Virus record (IMG/VR): IMGVR_UViG_3300007540_000063
Location: 1 to 29,921 of that record
DNA length: 29,921 nt
Reading direction: 5' to 3' (one strand)
DNA from: a virus
Positions 29,882-29,921 of this stretch are shown piece by piece. A program made the position numbers and the translations under genes. Within the stretch, counting starts at the first letter, position 1. Each line of letters begins with the position of its first letter. A model generated the notes under the pieces. The model searched no databases and was not told the DNA's origin. It was given only the letters and a program-made list of their open reading frames with translations.

Positions 29882-29921
29882 ATGGGTCCTTCTGGCTCGG
29901 TGCACTGCGGGGGAGGACAAG

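Noticed and set aside
1-29921. Search for tRNA genes, rRNA, insertion sequences, reverse transcriptases, holin or endolysin genes
   Set aside because: None could be supported by reading either strand. Lysis and packaging genes are presumably outside the window.

Overview
The window is a stretch of a temperate, tailed double-stranded DNA phage (probably a siphovirus) of a gammaproteobacterium. Moderate GC, AT-rich promoters, Rha, PrtN-like and PapB-like regulators and a DusA-type attachment site suggest a marine Alteromonadales-like host such as Shewanella or Pseudoalteromonas. The genus is a guess, because no host gene is complete here.

Layout. (1) 1-1575: a lysogenic-conversion block between tail genes. 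It holds a leftward rha gene with a P4-cI/C4-type structured RNA, an attenuator-like terminator and a promoter in its leader, then a rightward gene for a small secreted protein with its own promoter and terminator. (2) 1664-11769: the end of the late operon, with the tape measure protein and six further tail-tip or fibre-region proteins, mostly unrecognised. (3) 11782-13144: a leftward tyrosine integrase and an apparently intact attP. attP carries direct GGTTCCC arm repeats on both sides of a core that encodes, in frame, the start of DusA. (4) 13261-14173: an accessory pair, a GNAT-like protein and a 57-residue protein with a strong promoter and a two-hairpin leader. (5) 14199-20832: a leftward early operon of 17 tightly coupled small genes (HTH protein, C5 DNA methyltransferase, PapB-like and PrtN-like regulators, zinc-ribbon proteins, unknowns). 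It is driven by a PL promoter with an operator between -35 and -10. (6) 20863-22564: the immunity region, with a zinc-ribbon membrane protein, a LexA-type CI repressor, a Cro-like protein and four palindromic operators. (7) 22591-27593: the rightward early operon, with an initiator gene containing an iteron origin, a lambda-P-like gene, a second tyrosine recombinase, an HTH protein and a Q-like protein. (8) 27596-29881: an array of small genes joined by a recurring start linker, including a duplicated zinc-ribbon gene and a gene split by an in-frame stop. Lysis, terminase, capsid and most upstream tail genes are not in the window.

How it works together. CI, made leftward at 22293, should hold PL and PR through the ATTTAAG-N4-CTTAAAT operators and is built for SOS self-cleavage. 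After induction PR drives Cro, the origin-binding initiator and the P-like protein, then a Q-like factor that would switch on the late genes. Rha has its own RNA-based control. The integrase and attP imply integration into dusA, with the phage supplying a new 5' end for the host gene. Because both att arms are contiguous, the sequence is a circular or excised phage genome, a terminally permuted assembly, or the junction of tandem copies, not the edge of one simple prophage.
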